In this document: positions 1 through 9,791 of the stretch, piece after piece
Numbering within the stretch: position 1 is the stretch's first letter
Layout: each line of letters starts with the position of its first letter
Made by a program: the position numbers and the translations under genes
The notes under the pieces: generated by a model
Told to the model about the DNA's origin: nothing
The model's input: the letters and a program-made list of their open reading frames with translations, nothing else
Databases searched by the model: none
NCBI RefSeq assembly: GCF_018860705.1
Contig: NZ_JAHKQA010000047.1
Location: forward strand, 186,001 to 250,000
Origin: Citreicella sp. C3M06
GTDB lineage: Bacteria; Pseudomonadota; Alphaproteobacteria; Rhodobacterales; Rhodobacteraceae
Direction of reading: 5' to 3'
Length of the DNA: 64,000 nt

Positions 1-507
1 ATTCCGCTCAACTCGCCCGAGCCCTTCGACAGCATCAAGGCGGTGCGCGACGCTCTGCCCCACGAGGCGCTGGTCGGGGCGGGCACCGTCACCACGCTGG
101 CCGATGTCGACAGGCTGGATGCCATCGGCGCCGATCTGGTGGTGATGCCCCATGCCGATACCGCGGTGATCGGCGCCGCCGCCACCAAGGGCATGATCTG
201 CATTCCCGGCATCGCCACGCCAACCGAAGCCTATGCCGCGCTTCATGCCGGGGCGCGCGGGCTCAAGGTGTTTCCCGCCGAGCTTGTCGGCCCCGCCGCG
301 ATCAAGGCGATCCGCACCATCCTGCCCGTGGGCACGCGGCTGTTTCCGGTGGGTGGCATCACGCCGGGCACCATGGCCGATTTCCTGCCCGCCGGGGTGG
401 CCGGGTTTGGCCTTGGCTCGGCGCTGTATAAGCCGGGCGATGACGTGGCGACGGTGCGCGCCAAGGCCGAGGGGTTTGTCACCGCTTGGGCCGCGCTTCA
501 GGGCTGA
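1..507 (+). CDS. dgoA: 2-dehydro-3-deoxy-6-phosphogalactonate aldolase, 5' end cut by the window
   Basis: C-terminal 168 residues of a KDPG/KDPGal-type class I aldolase; the start lies left of the window. The fragment begins with IPLNSP, typical of the galactonate-specific (DgoA-like) branch. It continues with GAGTV and with KVFPAE, whose Lys at fragment residue 89 is the expected Schiff-base lysine, and ends in the phosphate-binding VGGI and GLGSALY segments. The enzyme splits 2-dehydro-3-deoxy-6-phosphogalactonate into pyruvate and glyceraldehyde 3-phosphate in De Ley-Doudoroff galactose/galactonate catabolism. The last 10 bases overlap the convergent permease gene. Family assignment is firm; the galactonate rather than gluconate preference rests on the N-terminal motif and is an inference. 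Confidence 0.85.
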   Translation: MPLNSPEPFDSIKAVRDALPHEALVGAGTVTTLADVDRLDAIGADLVVMPHADTAVIGAAATKGMICIPGIATPTEAYAALHAGARGLKVFPAELVGPAAIKAIRTILPVGTRLFPVGGITPGTMADFLPAGVAGFGLGSALYKPGDDVATVRAKAEGFVTAWAALQG

Positions 508-2270
508 AGCGGCCAAATCAGCGGCGCGACCAGCACCGTGACCGCCCCGGCGATCAGGTTCATCGGCAATCCCAGCCGCAGGAAATCGGTGAACCTGTAA
601 CCACCGGCGTTATACACCATGGTGTTGGTCTGATAGCCGATCGGGGTGGCAAAGCTGGCGCTGGCCCCGAACATCACCACCACCACAAAGGCGCGCGGGT
701 CCAGCCCGAGCGTCTGGGCCACGCCCACCGCCACCGGCGTCATCAGCACCGCCACCGCGTTGTTGGTGACGATCTCGGTCAGCACCGAGGTCACCGCATA
801 GATCAGCGCCAGCGCCAGCAGCGGGCTGAGATGGCGCAGCGGCCCCGAGATTGCCTCGACGATCAGCATCATCGCGCCGCTGCGCTCCATCGCGGTGCCC
901 AGAACCAGCATCCCCACGATCAGCAAGAGCAAACGCCCGTCGATGCTGCCCAGCCCCTCGTCGGCCTCGACGCAGCCGGTCAGCAGCACAATGGCCGCGC
1001 CGATGATCGCCAGCGGCAGGATCGGCGCCAGCTCCAGCGCCGCGCCGACCACCACCAGCGCCAGCACCGCCAGCGCAATCGGCGCGCGGCCACGGCGAAA
1101 CGCCCGCGCCTGCATCGGCGCCAACAAGACCAGATCCTCGTCGCGGGCGAGCCGGGCGATATCCTCGCCCGCGCCATCCAGCAGCACCGTATCGCCGGGG
1201 CGCAGATGCAGCGCCTCATCCGCCAGATCGACCGAGCTGCCGTGCCGGTGCACCGCAATCGGATAGACCCCGTGGCTGCGCCGCCAGCCAAGGCTGGCAA
1301 AGCGCCGCGTGCGGGTCTTGATCAGCGCCTCGACGATCTGATGGCGCCGCGCCGTGGCGGCCTGCGTGCCGGAAATCGCAAGGCTCTTCGAGCCGTCGCG
1401 AAAGCCTGCGATTTCGGTATCCGGGGCGTGCAGCACGATGCGATCCCCCGCCGCTAGCCGCGCCTCGCCGATCTCGCGGCGCAGCGAGACATCGGCGCGG
1501 ATCAGGTCGACCAGCCGGGTGCCGGGGCGGCGGAATTCGGACACATCGGCGGGGCTGCGCCCGATCAACGGCGAGCCCACCGGCACGAACAGCTCGACCT
1601 GCCAAGAGCGCGCCGCGCCGCCGCGCATCTGCGCCAGCGGCGTGCGCTCGGGCAGGAAACGCGGCGCGGCCAGCGCCAGAAAGCCGCCGCCGACCAGCGC
1701 CAGCACCAGCCCGAGCGGCGCGATTTCCAACAGCGCAAACGGTGCCAGCCCCTGCTGGCGCGCCACCCCGTCGACCAGCAGGTTGGTCGAGGTGCCGATC
1801 ATCGTACAGGTGCCCCCCATGATCACCACGTAGCTGAGCGGCATCAACAGCCGCGAGGCGCTGGTGCCCAGCTGGCGCGACAGCGCGAACACCACCGGGA
1901 TCAGGATCATCACCACCGGCGTGTTGTTCATGAAGGCCGAAGCAATTGCGGCCAGCACGAAAAACGCCAGCACCGTGCGGCGCGGGCGACGCTCCATGCC
2001 GCGGCCAAGCGCCCCTGCCATGGCTTCGAGCACGCCGGTGCGCACCAGCGCGGCGCTAAGCACGAACATCGCGCCAATGGTGGCGGGCGCCGGGTTTGAC
2101 AGGGCATTCAGCACATCCTCGACCTGAACGAGGCCAAGGACCAGCGCCACCGCGACCCCGGCAAGGGCCACCACCTCGGCGGGAAAGCGTTCCACCGTGA
2201 ACAGCGCAAACACACCGCCCACCAGAAGCATCGCCCCAAGGGGCGCATAGGAACCGGGATCAAAAAACAT
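498..2270 (-). CDS. SLC13-type anion permease with internal RCK_C domains
   Basis: 590 residues, a full-length member of the divalent anion:Na+ symporter (SLC13/CitT/ArsB-like) group. Two hydrophobic blocks (about residues 1-200 and 385-590) flank a soluble middle holding two TrkA-C/RCK_C-like repeats (about 220-290 and 305-375). Conserved small-residue stretches such as NNTPVVM in the first block and TEIVTNNAVAVL in the second are the Asn-rich substrate/Na+ hairpins of the family. The substrate cannot be read from sequence; sulfate or dicarboxylate are usual for this RCK-containing branch. Transcribed toward the aldolase gene, with a 10-bp tail-to-tail overlap. Confidence 0.85.
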   Translation of the reverse strand: MFFDPGSYAPLGAMLLVGGVFALFTVERFPAEVVALAGVAVALVLGLVQVEDVLNALSNPAPATIGAMFVLSAALVRTGVLEAMAGALGRGMERRPRRTVLAFFVLAAIASAFMNNTPVVMILIPVVFALSRQLGTSASRLLMPLSYVVIMGGTCTMIGTSTNLLVDGVARQQGLAPFALLEIAPLGLVLALVGGGFLALAAPRFLPERTPLAQMRGGAARSWQVELFVPVGSPLIGRSPADVSEFRRPGTRLVDLIRADVSLRREIGEARLAAGDRIVLHAPDTEIAGFRDGSKSLAISGTQAATARRHQIVEALIKTRTRRFASLGWRRSHGVYPIAVHRHGSSVDLADEALHLRPGDTVLLDGAGEDIARLARDEDLVLLAPMQARAFRRGRAPIALAVLALVVVGAALELAPILPLAIIGAAIVLLTGCVEADEGLGSIDGRLLLLIVGMLVLGTAMERSGAMMLIVEAISGPLRHLSPLLALALIYAVTSVLTEIVTNNAVAVLMTPVAVGVAQTLGLDPRAFVVVVMFGASASFATPIGYQTNTMVYNAGGYRFTDFLRLGLPMNLIAGAVTVLVAPLIWPLQP

Positions 2271-2531
2271 GGAAGCACCCGCTGCATCGCCGCGCTGGAA
2301 CGCGCCACCGGCAAGGCGCAGATCCGCGCCCCCGAGGGCGGCGCGAAGTCCGGCTCGCAGTATGCCACGGCCCGCGCGCGCCGCCTATTGCCTCACGATA
2401 ATTTTTTCAACGCCCTGCCACGCGCCGAAACGTGAACATCGGGCGATTTGACTTTACCGGCGCTGGCGTGACAGTCACGCTCATCGACAACATGCGCCCT
2501 GGCTGCGCCTTCTCCCCCGAGGTTCTTTCGC

Positions 2532-3857
2532 GTGTTCGAATCGTTCTTCCCCAAGCCGAAACTGTTCTTTGTCTCTGCGCTGATCTGGACGGCGCTCGGA
2601 ATGCTGCTGTGGTACGGCCCCGGAGACAGCATCGGCGCGGCGTTGGGGTTCGATCTGCCCGAAACCGGCGATCCGGTGGTCGGGATCTCGTATTTCTACA
2701 CCCCGTCCTTTCTGTGGTTCTACGTGGTCTATATCGTCTGGGTGGCGCTGTTCGCGGCGGCGTGGTTCATCCTGAGCCCGCACCCGTGGCAACGCTGGTC
2801 GATCCTTGGCTCGGCCTTCATCCTGCTGACCACCTATCTGGGCGTGCAGGTCAGCGTGGCCATCAACAACTGGCGACGGCCGTTCTTTGACCAGTTCCAG
2901 ACGGCGCTGTCGGGCGATGGCACGGTGAGCGCCGCCGATCTGTACGGGCTGTTGGTGATCTTTGCCGAAATCGCCATGATCGCCACGCTTGTCTTTGTGA
3001 TCACACGGTTTTTCGTCAGCCATTACGTGTTTCGCTGGCGCACCGCGATGAATGATTTCTACATGTCGCGCTGGCCGCGCATCCGCAAGATCGAGGGTGC
3101 GTCGCAGCGGGTTCAGGAAGACACCATGCGCTTTGCCACCATCATGGAGGGGCTCGGCGTGTCGGTGGTCGATGCGGTGATGACGCTGATCGCGTTTTTG
3201 CCGGTGCTCTGGAGCCTGTCGCAATATGTCACCGAATTGCCGCTGGTCGGGGTGATCCCGCATCCGCTGTTCATCGCGCTGATGTTCTGGGCGGCGTTTG
3301 GCACCGGGCTGCTGGCGCTGGTGGGCATCCGGCTGCCGGGGTTGGAATTCCTCAACCAGCGGGTCGAGGCGGCCTATCGCAAGGAACTGGTCTACGGCGA
3401 AGACGATGCCAGCCGCGCCAGCCCACCCACCGTCACCGAGCTGTTCGGCAATGTGCGGCGCAACTATTTCCGGCTGTATTTCCACTATATGTATTTCAAC
3501 GTGGCGCGAGGGCTGTATCTTCAGGCCGACAATATTTACGTCAATATCATCCTCGTGCCGACCATCGTGGCGGGCCAGATCACGCTGGGGCTGTGGCAGC
3601 AGATCCTGACCGCCTTCGGGCAGGTCAGCAACGCCTTTCAGTTTCTCGTCAATTCATGGACCACGATTGTCGAGCTGCTGTCGATCTACAAGCGCCTGCG
3701 CGCCTTCGAGGCCGCCTTTCGCGGCGAGGAGCTTTCGGGCATCGAACAGACCCCCGAAACCGGCGGTATCGTGCCCCCGCCCGCCGATCCCGAACCGGGC
3801 GCGGGCGGGCATCAGCGCACCCATGGCGTCAGCACATCAGGCCCGCGCCGCGGCTAG
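2532..3857 (+). CDS. SbmA/BacA-like peptide antibiotic transporter
   Basis: 441 residues with a GTG start preceded by a GAGG ribosome-binding site. The protein is an integral inner-membrane SbmA/BacA-family transporter: about seven or eight hydrophobic segments, the family block NNWRRPFFD at about residues 115-123, [15 protein letters not shown] in the middle, and a C-terminal segment ending in [12 protein letters not shown]. SbmA/BacA proteins use the proton gradient to import proline-rich and glycine-rich peptides and are needed for chronic host infection in some rhizobia. The roughly 35-residue C-terminal tail beyond the family length is proline-rich and probably unstructured. It stands alone between divergent and convergent neighbours. 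Confidence 0.88.
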   Translation: MFESFFPKPKLFFVSALIWTALGMLLWYGPGDSIGAALGFDLPETGDPVVGISYFYTPSFLWFYVVYIVWVALFAAAWFILSPHPWQRWSILGSAFILLTTYLGVQVSVAINNWRRPFFDQFQTALSGDGTVSAADLYGLLVIFAEIAMIATLVFVITRFFVSHYVFRWRTAMNDFYMSRWPRIRKIEGASQRVQEDTMRFATIMEGLGVSVVDAVMTLIAFLPVLWSLSQYVTELPLVGVIPHPLFIALMFWAAFGTGLLALVGIRLPGLEFLNQRVEAAYRKELVYGEDDASRASPPTVTELFGNVRRNYFRLYFHYMYFNVARGLYLQADNIYVNIILVPTIVAGQITLGLWQQILTAFGQVSNAFQFLVNSWTTIVELLSIYKRLRAFEAAFRGEELSGIEQTPETGGIVPPPADPEPGAGGHQRTHGVSTSGPRRG

Positions 3858-3869
3858 CCGGGCGGGCGC

Positions 3870-5036
3870 TTACCCCAGTGCCCGCCGCAGCATGGTCCCC
3901 GCGAGTTCGGCATCAAACGGCGCCGGGTTGGCGACGGCGCAGGGGTCGCGCAGCGCCAGCGCGACAACCTCGTCCAGCCGCGCCTCGTCCACCCCCAGCG
4001 GGCGCAGAGAGGCCGGGATGTCCAACGTATCGCGCAGCGTTTCAAGCCAGTCGATGACCGCCTGCGCCCCTTGCCCCGGCAGATCCAGCAGCCGCGCCAG
4101 TTCGGCCAGCCGGGCCTCGGCTGCGGGCATGTTGAGCGCGGTGACATGCGGCATCAGGATCGCGTTCAGCAACCCATGCGGCAGATCATACACCGCCCCC
4201 AGCGAATGGCTGAGCGCATGCACGCCGCCCAGCCCCTTTTGCAGCGCCACGCAGGCCATGCCCGAGGCGATCAGCATGTCGGCGCGCGCCGCCAGATCGG
4301 TGCCATCGGCAAAGGCGCGCGGCAGGGCATCCTTGATCATCCGCAGCGCCTGAAGCGCCAGCCCGTCGGCCATCGGGTGAAAATTCGGGGTGATCCATGT
4401 TTCGAGCGCGTGGCACAGCGCATCCATCCCGGTGGAGGCGGTCAGCGCCGGGGGCAGGCCCACGGTCAGCTCGGGGTCGAGAATGGCGATCTGCGGCATC
4501 ATGATCGGGTGAAAGATGATCAGCTTGCGATGCGCCGCGCTGTCGGTGATGATCGACGAGCGGCCAAGCTCGGACCCGGTTCCGGCGGTGGTCGGGATGG
4601 CGATGACCGGCACGGTCCGGCTGGTATCGACCCGCGTCCAGTTGTCGCCGATGTCTTCGAAATCCCAGATCGGGCGGCTCTGGTGCACCATCAGCGCCAC
4701 CGCCTTGGCCGCATCCAGCGCCGAGCCACCGCCAAAGGCGATCACCGCGTCATGGCCCCCGGCGCGAAACGCCACGACGCCCTGTTCCACCGAAACGCCG
4801 GTGGGGTTGGGCTGCACCTCGGCAAACACGCCATGCGCCATGGCGGCATCCTTCAGCACCGCCAGCGCGGCCTGCGCCGGGGGCAGCGGCAGCAACCCCT
4901 CGTCGGTAACAAACAGCGGGTTGCTTGCGCCCAGCTCGCGCAGCGCGGCGGGCAGATCGCTCAGGCGCCCGGCGCCAAAGCGGATAGCGGTCGGCCAGGA
5001 CCAGCTACGATCGGGGGGGCAGGATGTGTCCAGCAT
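3870..5036 (-). CDS. Iron-containing alcohol dehydrogenase
   Basis: 388 residues, the normal length for group III Fe-dependent alcohol dehydrogenases. The NAD-binding signature GGGSALDAAKA lies near residue 100, TTAGTGSELG near 150, and the metal-site region GMDALCHALETW and HSLGAVYDLPHG carries the expected His residues. It follows the glutamine-synthetase-like gene by 11 bp on the same strand, so the two are almost certainly cotranscribed. With a gamma-glutamyl ligase-like partner and a PuuR-like regulator next door, it may oxidise or reduce an aldehyde/alcohol from amine or amino-alcohol breakdown; that role is inference. It is soluble and cytoplasmic. Confidence 0.88.
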   Translation of the reverse strand: MLDTSCPPDRSWSWPTAIRFGAGRLSDLPAALRELGASNPLFVTDEGLLPLPPAQAALAVLKDAAMAHGVFAEVQPNPTGVSVEQGVVAFRAGGHDAVIAFGGGSALDAAKAVALMVHQSRPIWDFEDIGDNWTRVDTSRTVPVIAIPTTAGTGSELGRSSIITDSAAHRKLIIFHPIMMPQIAILDPELTVGLPPALTASTGMDALCHALETWITPNFHPMADGLALQALRMIKDALPRAFADGTDLAARADMLIASGMACVALQKGLGGVHALSHSLGAVYDLPHGLLNAILMPHVTALNMPAAEARLAELARLLDLPGQGAQAVIDWLETLRDTLDIPASLRPLGVDEARLDEVVALALRDPCAVANPAPFDAELAGTMLRRALG

Positions 5037-5047
5037 GGGGTCTTCCG

Positions 5048-6361
5048 TCAGAAAAGCTCGATATAGCGTTTGATTTCCCAGTCCGAGACGTGGCGCAGGT
5101 AATCCTGCACCTCGAAGCGGCGCGAGCGAACCCAGTGATCGACAAAGGTATCGCCGAGCAACTGCCGCGCGGTGGTCGAGGCCTCCAGCCGGTCTGCCGC
5201 CTCGATCAGATCGCGCGGAAAGCGCTGCGCTGGCTCTGGCGTCACGTCATAGGCGCTGCCGGTGGTGGGTGGCGGCGGGGTCAGCCCCTGTTCGATGCCG
5301 TGCAAACCGGCGGCAAGGCACAGCGCCATCACCGCATGGGGGTTGCTGTCGGCGGCGGGCACGCGGAATTCGATGCGCGTCGCCTCGGGGGTGTCGTTGA
5401 CGATGCGCACGGCGCAGGTGCGGTTCTGCACCCCCCAGCTGGCCCATGTCGGGGCCCATGCGCCGGGCACGAGGCGCTTGTAGGCGTTGACGGTCTGCGC
5501 GGTGAGCACCAGCATTTCGGGCATCAGCTGCAACAGCCCGGCCAGAAAGGCATGGGCGGTCTGGCTCAGCCCGTCGGGCGCGGCAGGGTCGCTGAACGCC
5601 GGGCCGTCCTTGTGCAGCGAAATATGGAAATGCCCCGATTGCCCCGACAGGCCGGGATCGAGCTTTGACATGAACACGCTGGTCAGCCCTTGGCGCGCAA
5701 AATACGCCCGCGCGAAATTGCGGAACAGCGCCGCATCATCGGCGGCCTTGAGCCCCTTTGCCACCGCCAGCGGCGCTTCGAAACAGCCCGGCCCCAATTC
5801 GGTGTGCAGGCTGTCGAGCCCGATATCGAGCGTCTCCATCACCGCGCGCAGCCCGTCGAACAAATCGCCATGGGCGGCGGCGGATTGCAGCGAATAGGTG
5901 CGGTTGTTCTTGGCGAAATGGTCCAGATCGCGGTAGTTTTTCGCGCGCAGGCTGTCCGGAGTCTCGGCCAGCAGGAAGAATTCATATTCGAACGCAGCGG
6001 TGACCTCGAAGCCCATGGCGGCGGCTTTGTCCAGCTGCCGCGCGGCCTGATTGCGCGGCGAGAGCACGCCGTAATCGCCGGTGAAATCGGCGATCATCAG
6101 CCCGGCATCGGGGCCAAAAGGCCAGCGGCGCAGCGTGTCGGTATGGATCTTTGCCGGGCGGTCGATATAGGTGCGATGATCGTCCCATTGCACTTCGGCG
6201 CTGTCCCACGCGTGGATCACATCGCAGAAACTATAGCCCTTGTCGGCCAGTTTCGCGGCTTTGCGCCCCTGCATCAACTTGTGGCAGAACAGCCCGTCAA
6301 GGTCGAACAGCCCGACATGCATATCCTTGAAGGCGCTCATTTCTGGCAGGTCTGCTGTCAT
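5048..6361 (-). CDS. Glutamine synthetase family ligase (PuuA/GlnT-like)
   Basis: 437 residues from the ATG at 6361, chosen because the upstream sequence has AAGGAC about 10 bases before it and because the extra 40 in-frame residues look non-coding. Glutamine-synthetase core: FEYEFF (metal-binding Glu), GHFHISL (the GS signature His), NAYKRLVPGAWAP and RTCAVRI (ATP/Arg site). The protein is shorter and more divergent than housekeeping GlnA, which points to the gamma-glutamylpolyamine synthetase or other amine-ligating branch. It heads an operon with the Fe-alcohol dehydrogenase and is divergent from an XRE-cupin regulator, the same arrangement as puuA/puuR. The amine substrate is unknown. Confidence 0.85.
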   Translation of the reverse strand: MTADLPEMSAFKDMHVGLFDLDGLFCHKLMQGRKAAKLADKGYSFCDVIHAWDSAEVQWDDHRTYIDRPAKIHTDTLRRWPFGPDAGLMIADFTGDYGVLSPRNQAARQLDKAAAMGFEVTAAFEYEFFLLAETPDSLRAKNYRDLDHFAKNNRTYSLQSAAAHGDLFDGLRAVMETLDIGLDSLHTELGPGCFEAPLAVAKGLKAADDAALFRNFARAYFARQGLTSVFMSKLDPGLSGQSGHFHISLHKDGPAFSDPAAPDGLSQTAHAFLAGLLQLMPEMLVLTAQTVNAYKRLVPGAWAPTWASWGVQNRTCAVRIVNDTPEATRIEFRVPAADSNPHAVMALCLAAGLHGIEQGLTPPPPTTGSAYDVTPEPAQRFPRDLIEAADRLEASTTARQLLGDTFVDHWVRSRRFEVQDYLRHVSDWEIKRYIELF

Positions 6362-6530
6362 GCTGTGGCTCGGTCCTTGTTGCAAAATCTGCCCTGACGC
6401 TAGGCGCGGGATGCGCAAAACGTCAACACCTGTGCAATAGATTTGCATCCCACGCAAATTCCCTGCCGCTTTTCTTTGCATTATACCGCCCGCACCTTAG
6501 CCTTTCCCGGCGCAGACAAAGGATTCCGGC

Positions 6531-7190
6531 TTGAGCAAGACAGACCCCCCAGACGTCGACCGGCTGCGGCGCGACCACGCCGAGGCCTTTGAACGGCGCA
6601 GCGTCGCGGTCAGCCCGATGCCGATGGAGCAGCGCCTTGGCCGGGTGATCCGCCACACCCGCCAGCAGCTAAAGCTGACGCTGGCGGATCTGGCCGCGGT
6701 GGCGCAGGTTTCGGTGGCGATGCTGTCGCGGCTGGAAACCGGGCAGACCTCGGCCTCGCTCGACGTGCTGATCCGCATTGGCGGCGCGTTGGGGATCGAG
6801 CTGTCAGAGCTGTTCCGCCTTGCCGAAACCCGCCCCGGCGCGGCGCAGCAGATGAAAGCCGCCGATCAGCCCGAGGTGGTGCGCACCGGCACCCGCCACG
6901 GCCATGCCTACCGGCTGCTCAGCGGGCAATTCGGCGGGCGGCGGCTGTTCGAAAGCTACCTGATCGACATGAAGGACGATGCCGCCCCCTATGCCCGCTT
7001 CCAGCATCCGGGGCAGGAGTTCCTGTATATGCTGACCGGGCGAATGCGTTACCGCTCGGGCGACGAGCTGTTCGTGATGGAGCCGGGGGATTCCCTGACC
7101 TTTCTGGCCGAGGTGGTGCACGGGGTCGAAGAGATGCTCGACCCGCATGTGCAGTTCATCAGCGTGCTGGTCGAGCCTGCGGCGTCATGA
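6531..7190 (+). CDS. XRE-family regulator with C-terminal cupin (PuuR-like)
   Basis: 219 residues starting at TTG. The N-terminal helix-turn-helix (about residues 35-90, with LADLAAVAQVSVAMLSRLETG) is of the Cro/C1 type. A C-terminal cupin domain (about 140-215, with HPGQEFLYMLTG and EPGDSLTF) would sense a small ligand. This two-domain plan is that of PuuR and related regulators of polyamine or amino-acid use. The gene is divergent from the glutamine-synthetase-like gene with 169 bp between the starts, so it probably regulates that operon. Its last 32 bases overlap the end of the convergent membrane-protein gene. Confidence 0.88.
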   Translation: MSKTDPPDVDRLRRDHAEAFERRSVAVSPMPMEQRLGRVIRHTRQQLKLTLADLAAVAQVSVAMLSRLETGQTSASLDVLIRIGGALGIELSELFRLAETRPGAAQQMKAADQPEVVRTGTRHGHAYRLLSGQFGGRRLFESYLIDMKDDAAPYARFQHPGQEFLYMLTGRMRYRSGDELFVMEPGDSLTFLAEVVHGVEEMLDPHVQFISVLVEPAAS

Positions 7191-8766
7191 CGGCGACACG
7201 ATCGCCGGGGCCGGGGTGCACCGCGAACAGCGTCATGCGGCCTTGCCGGGCGATGGGCCTCAGCCGCGGGTCGGCGGGATCATGGGCATCGAACAGCAGC
7301 GCATAGTGATATTTGCGCTGCCAGTCGCGGGCGAATTCGGGCGCAGCGCCGGTCAGGAAGATCGGCGGCAGATCCGGGTCGTCCGGTGACAACGCCCGGC
7401 GCAGGTCGATGGAAAACAGCGCCGGGTGGGCGTGATCGGCCCATTGCGGTTTCAGGCTCAGCGCGTGAACGCCTTGAAACAGCGTCGGCACATAGACATC
7501 GCGCCGCGCCACCAGCAATGCCTGCGCGTGGTGGAACAGCCGGTCGTTTTCCATGCCCGGCGCGCGCAGCGGTAGAACCCGCGCCCCCGCCGGCAACGAC
7601 TCGGCGATGCTGTACATGTCTTCGATATCGGCGGAATAGCGCGCCGCCATCCGGTCGAAATACAGCCCACGCCCGGCGATCAGCACCGCGAACACCGCCG
7701 CCAGCAGCCAGCCGCCGCGCGGCGAAAGCCTCTGCCATGTGGTTCCGGCAAAGATCGCCGCCAGCAGCAGCACCGGCGCGCGGATATCGACCAGCGCCAC
7801 CCCGTTGAGCCATTGCGGTGCCAGCACCGACACCGCCGCCAGCGCAATCACCGCCCCGCGCATCCGCGCATCGAGTACAAGGCGCGGCCCGCTGCGGGCA
7901 AACAGCCGCAACCCCAGAAGCCCCAGCAGGCAGGTTGCCGCGAGGCCCAGCAGGTTGATCGGGTCGGACAGCGCGGCATCGGGGCTGAGCAGCAGATGCC
8001 GCCAGCGCAGCAGCCAGCCCTTCAGCGTCAGCCAGCTGGTAAAGCTGCCGGAGGCGGCGGGCGGCGCGCGCAGTGTCGAGACGATCAGCCAGCCCAGCGG
8101 CAGCACAAACGGCAGCGCCAGAGCAAACCGGCGCGCAAACCCGCGGCCGCGCGCCTCGATCAGGGTCTGCACCTCGCGGCCCAGCACCATGGCGGCAAAG
8201 AAGGCGAAGGCAAAGAAATGCGCCAGATACAGCGCCAGCGCCACCGGCACGAACACCGCCACGCGCAGCCATGTGGCGCGCGGCTCCAGATGCAGCCACA
8301 GCATCAGCGCATACAGCCCGAACGGCAGCGACCAGACGAAATTCTGAAACCCGAACAGAAACGCCATGTTGTAGACCACAAGACCAACCCCGGCGGACCA
8401 CAGCGTCCAGCGGCCATGCAGGTAGCGCGCCAGCACCATGGTGCCCAGCACGAGGTTCAGCGCCGCGCTGGCCATCACCAGCCCGGCAAAGCGTTCGACC
8501 TCGGTTGGATGCCCCAACCCCTGCCAGAGCAGATCGGCGGCGGAATTGGGCACCAGCGCAAAGGCATAGCTGAAATATTGCGCCATCGGGCCATCGCTGG
8601 CCGTGGCCGCCAGATGCAGCCGGGCGATATGGTTGGGCAGATCGACCAGCGGCAGATGCGCGTGGCGCAGCAAGGGCAGAACCGTGCAGAGCAGCACGAA
8701 CCCCAGCGCCAGCGCCGCCGGGTTGAGCGCGACGCGCCCCCGCAGCATTGCGGCGGCGGCGATCAT
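7159..8766 (-). CDS. Polytopic membrane protein, probable GtrC-like glycosyltransferase
   Basis: 535 residues with about ten predicted membrane segments and a hydrophilic C-terminal third. I recognise no catalytic signature, but an early loop reading PLVDLPNHIARL is acidic/basic in the way of the first periplasmic loop of GT-C-fold transferases. It overlaps the GT2 gene by 4 bases and is the last gene of a methyltransferase-gtrA-GT2 operon. In gtrABC cassettes the third gene is a large strain-specific membrane glycosyltransferase that moves the sugar from the lipid carrier onto a surface polymer, so this position suggests that job. The role is inference from context. Confidence 0.6.
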   Translation of the reverse strand: MIAAAAMLRGRVALNPAALALGFVLLCTVLPLLRHAHLPLVDLPNHIARLHLAATASDGPMAQYFSYAFALVPNSAADLLWQGLGHPTEVERFAGLVMASAALNLVLGTMVLARYLHGRWTLWSAGVGLVVYNMAFLFGFQNFVWSLPFGLYALMLWLHLEPRATWLRVAVFVPVALALYLAHFFAFAFFAAMVLGREVQTLIEARGRGFARRFALALPFVLPLGWLIVSTLRAPPAASGSFTSWLTLKGWLLRWRHLLLSPDAALSDPINLLGLAATCLLGLLGLRLFARSGPRLVLDARMRGAVIALAAVSVLAPQWLNGVALVDIRAPVLLLAAIFAGTTWQRLSPRGGWLLAAVFAVLIAGRGLYFDRMAARYSADIEDMYSIAESLPAGARVLPLRAPGMENDRLFHHAQALLVARRDVYVPTLFQGVHALSLKPQWADHAHPALFSIDLRRALSPDDPDLPPIFLTGAAPEFARDWQRKYHYALLFDAHDPADPRLRPIARQGRMTLFAVHPGPGDRVAVMTPQARPAR

Positions 8767-9791
8767 CGCGCCATGCTTTTCAGGGGCGGCGCGGCGCGGG
8801 TGGCGCCGTCATGGCTGGCGATCTCGTCGATGATGTAGCGCGGGCGGCGTTTGGTTTCGTGGTAGATCTTGCCGACATATTCGCCGATCACCCCCAGCGC
8901 GATCAGATGCATCCCGCCCAGCAGGCTTAGCGGCAGCACGATCGACGCCCAGCCCGGAGTGGTGCGCCCCATGGTCCATTCGACAAAGCTCCACAGGCCA
9001 AAGCCAAAGGCCAGCCCCGCCACCAGCATCCCGGCCAGCACGATCATCCGCAGCGGCTTGACCGAGAACGAGGTCAGCCCCTCGATGCCAAGCGAGAGCA
9101 TCTTGCCAAGGCTGTACTTGCTTTCGCCCTCGGAGCGGGCGGCGCGGTCATAAAGCACGATCTCGGATTGAAAGCCCAGATCGCGCACGAGGCCGCGCAG
9201 GAACAGGTTGCCCTCGCCGTAAGCGGCCAGCGCGCTCAGCGCCTTGCGGCTCATCAGGCGGAAATCGGCGTGATCCTGCAGCAGATCAACGCCAAGCCGG
9301 TCCAGCAGCGCGTAATAGGCGCGGGCCGAGCGGCGCTTGAACCATGTGTCGCTGTCGCGCCGGTCGCGCACCCCGAACACGATCTCGGCGCCGCGCCGGT
9401 AGGCGCCCAGCATCTCGGCAATCGCCGCAGGGTCGTCCTGAAGATCGGCGTCCATGCTGACGACCACCTCGGTCTGTGCCTGCATCAATCCGGCAAGCAG
9501 CGCGGTCTGGTGGCCCCGGTTGCGGGCAAGGCGCAGGCCCTGCACCGGCAGCGTGGTGCGGGCGCGCTCGATCAGCTCCCATGTGCGGTCGTTCGAGCCG
9601 TCATCGACCAGCAGCAGCCGCAGCGGGCGGGTCAGCTGCCCCTGCCCGAGCAGATCGTCATTAAGCGCCTCAAGCCGACGGAACAGAGGCGGCAGCGCGG
9701 CTTCCTCGTTGTGGCAGGGCACGACAATCGTCAGCTCGGGCACCGCGCGCAAAGCGGCGGGCGCGGGGTCAATGGCTTGCAAATACGACAT
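8763..9791 (-). CDS. GtrB-like family 2 glycosyltransferase
   Basis: 342 residues from the ATG at 9791; longer in-frame starts would run through the upstream gtrA gene. GT-A catalytic domain (about residues 20-250) with VVPCHNEE at the N-terminus, the DADLQDDP metal-binding motif and QDHADFRLMSR, followed by two C-terminal membrane helices (about 255-330). This is the DPM1/GtrB architecture that loads a sugar from a nucleotide donor onto polyprenyl phosphate at the inner membrane. It overlaps gtrA by 23 bp upstream and the membrane protein by 4 bp downstream, so the three are translationally linked. Confidence 0.9.
   Translation of the reverse strand: MSYLQAIDPAPAALRAVPELTIVVPCHNEEAALPPLFRRLEALNDDLLGQGQLTRPLRLLLVDDGSNDRTWELIERARTTLPVQGLRLARNRGHQTALLAGLMQAQTEVVVSMDADLQDDPAAIAEMLGAYRRGAEIVFGVRDRRDSDTWFKRRSARAYYALLDRLGVDLLQDHADFRLMSRKALSALAAYGEGNLFLRGLVRDLGFQSEIVLYDRAARSEGESKYSLGKMLSLGIEGLTSFSVKPLRMIVLAGMLVAGLAFGFGLWSFVEWTMGRTTPGWASIVLPLSLLGGMHLIALGVIGEYVGKIYHETKRRPRYIIDEIASHDGATRAAPPLKSMAR

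Noticed and set aside
486-1457. A 323-codon rightward frame within the SLC13 permease
   Set aside because: Gln/His/Arg-rich antisense translation; the permease on the minus strand is a complete family member.
2283-2435. A possible 3' remnant reading AALERATGKAQIRAPEGG up to a TGA
   Set aside because: Protein-like in composition but with no start, no family match and only about 50 codons between two real genes.
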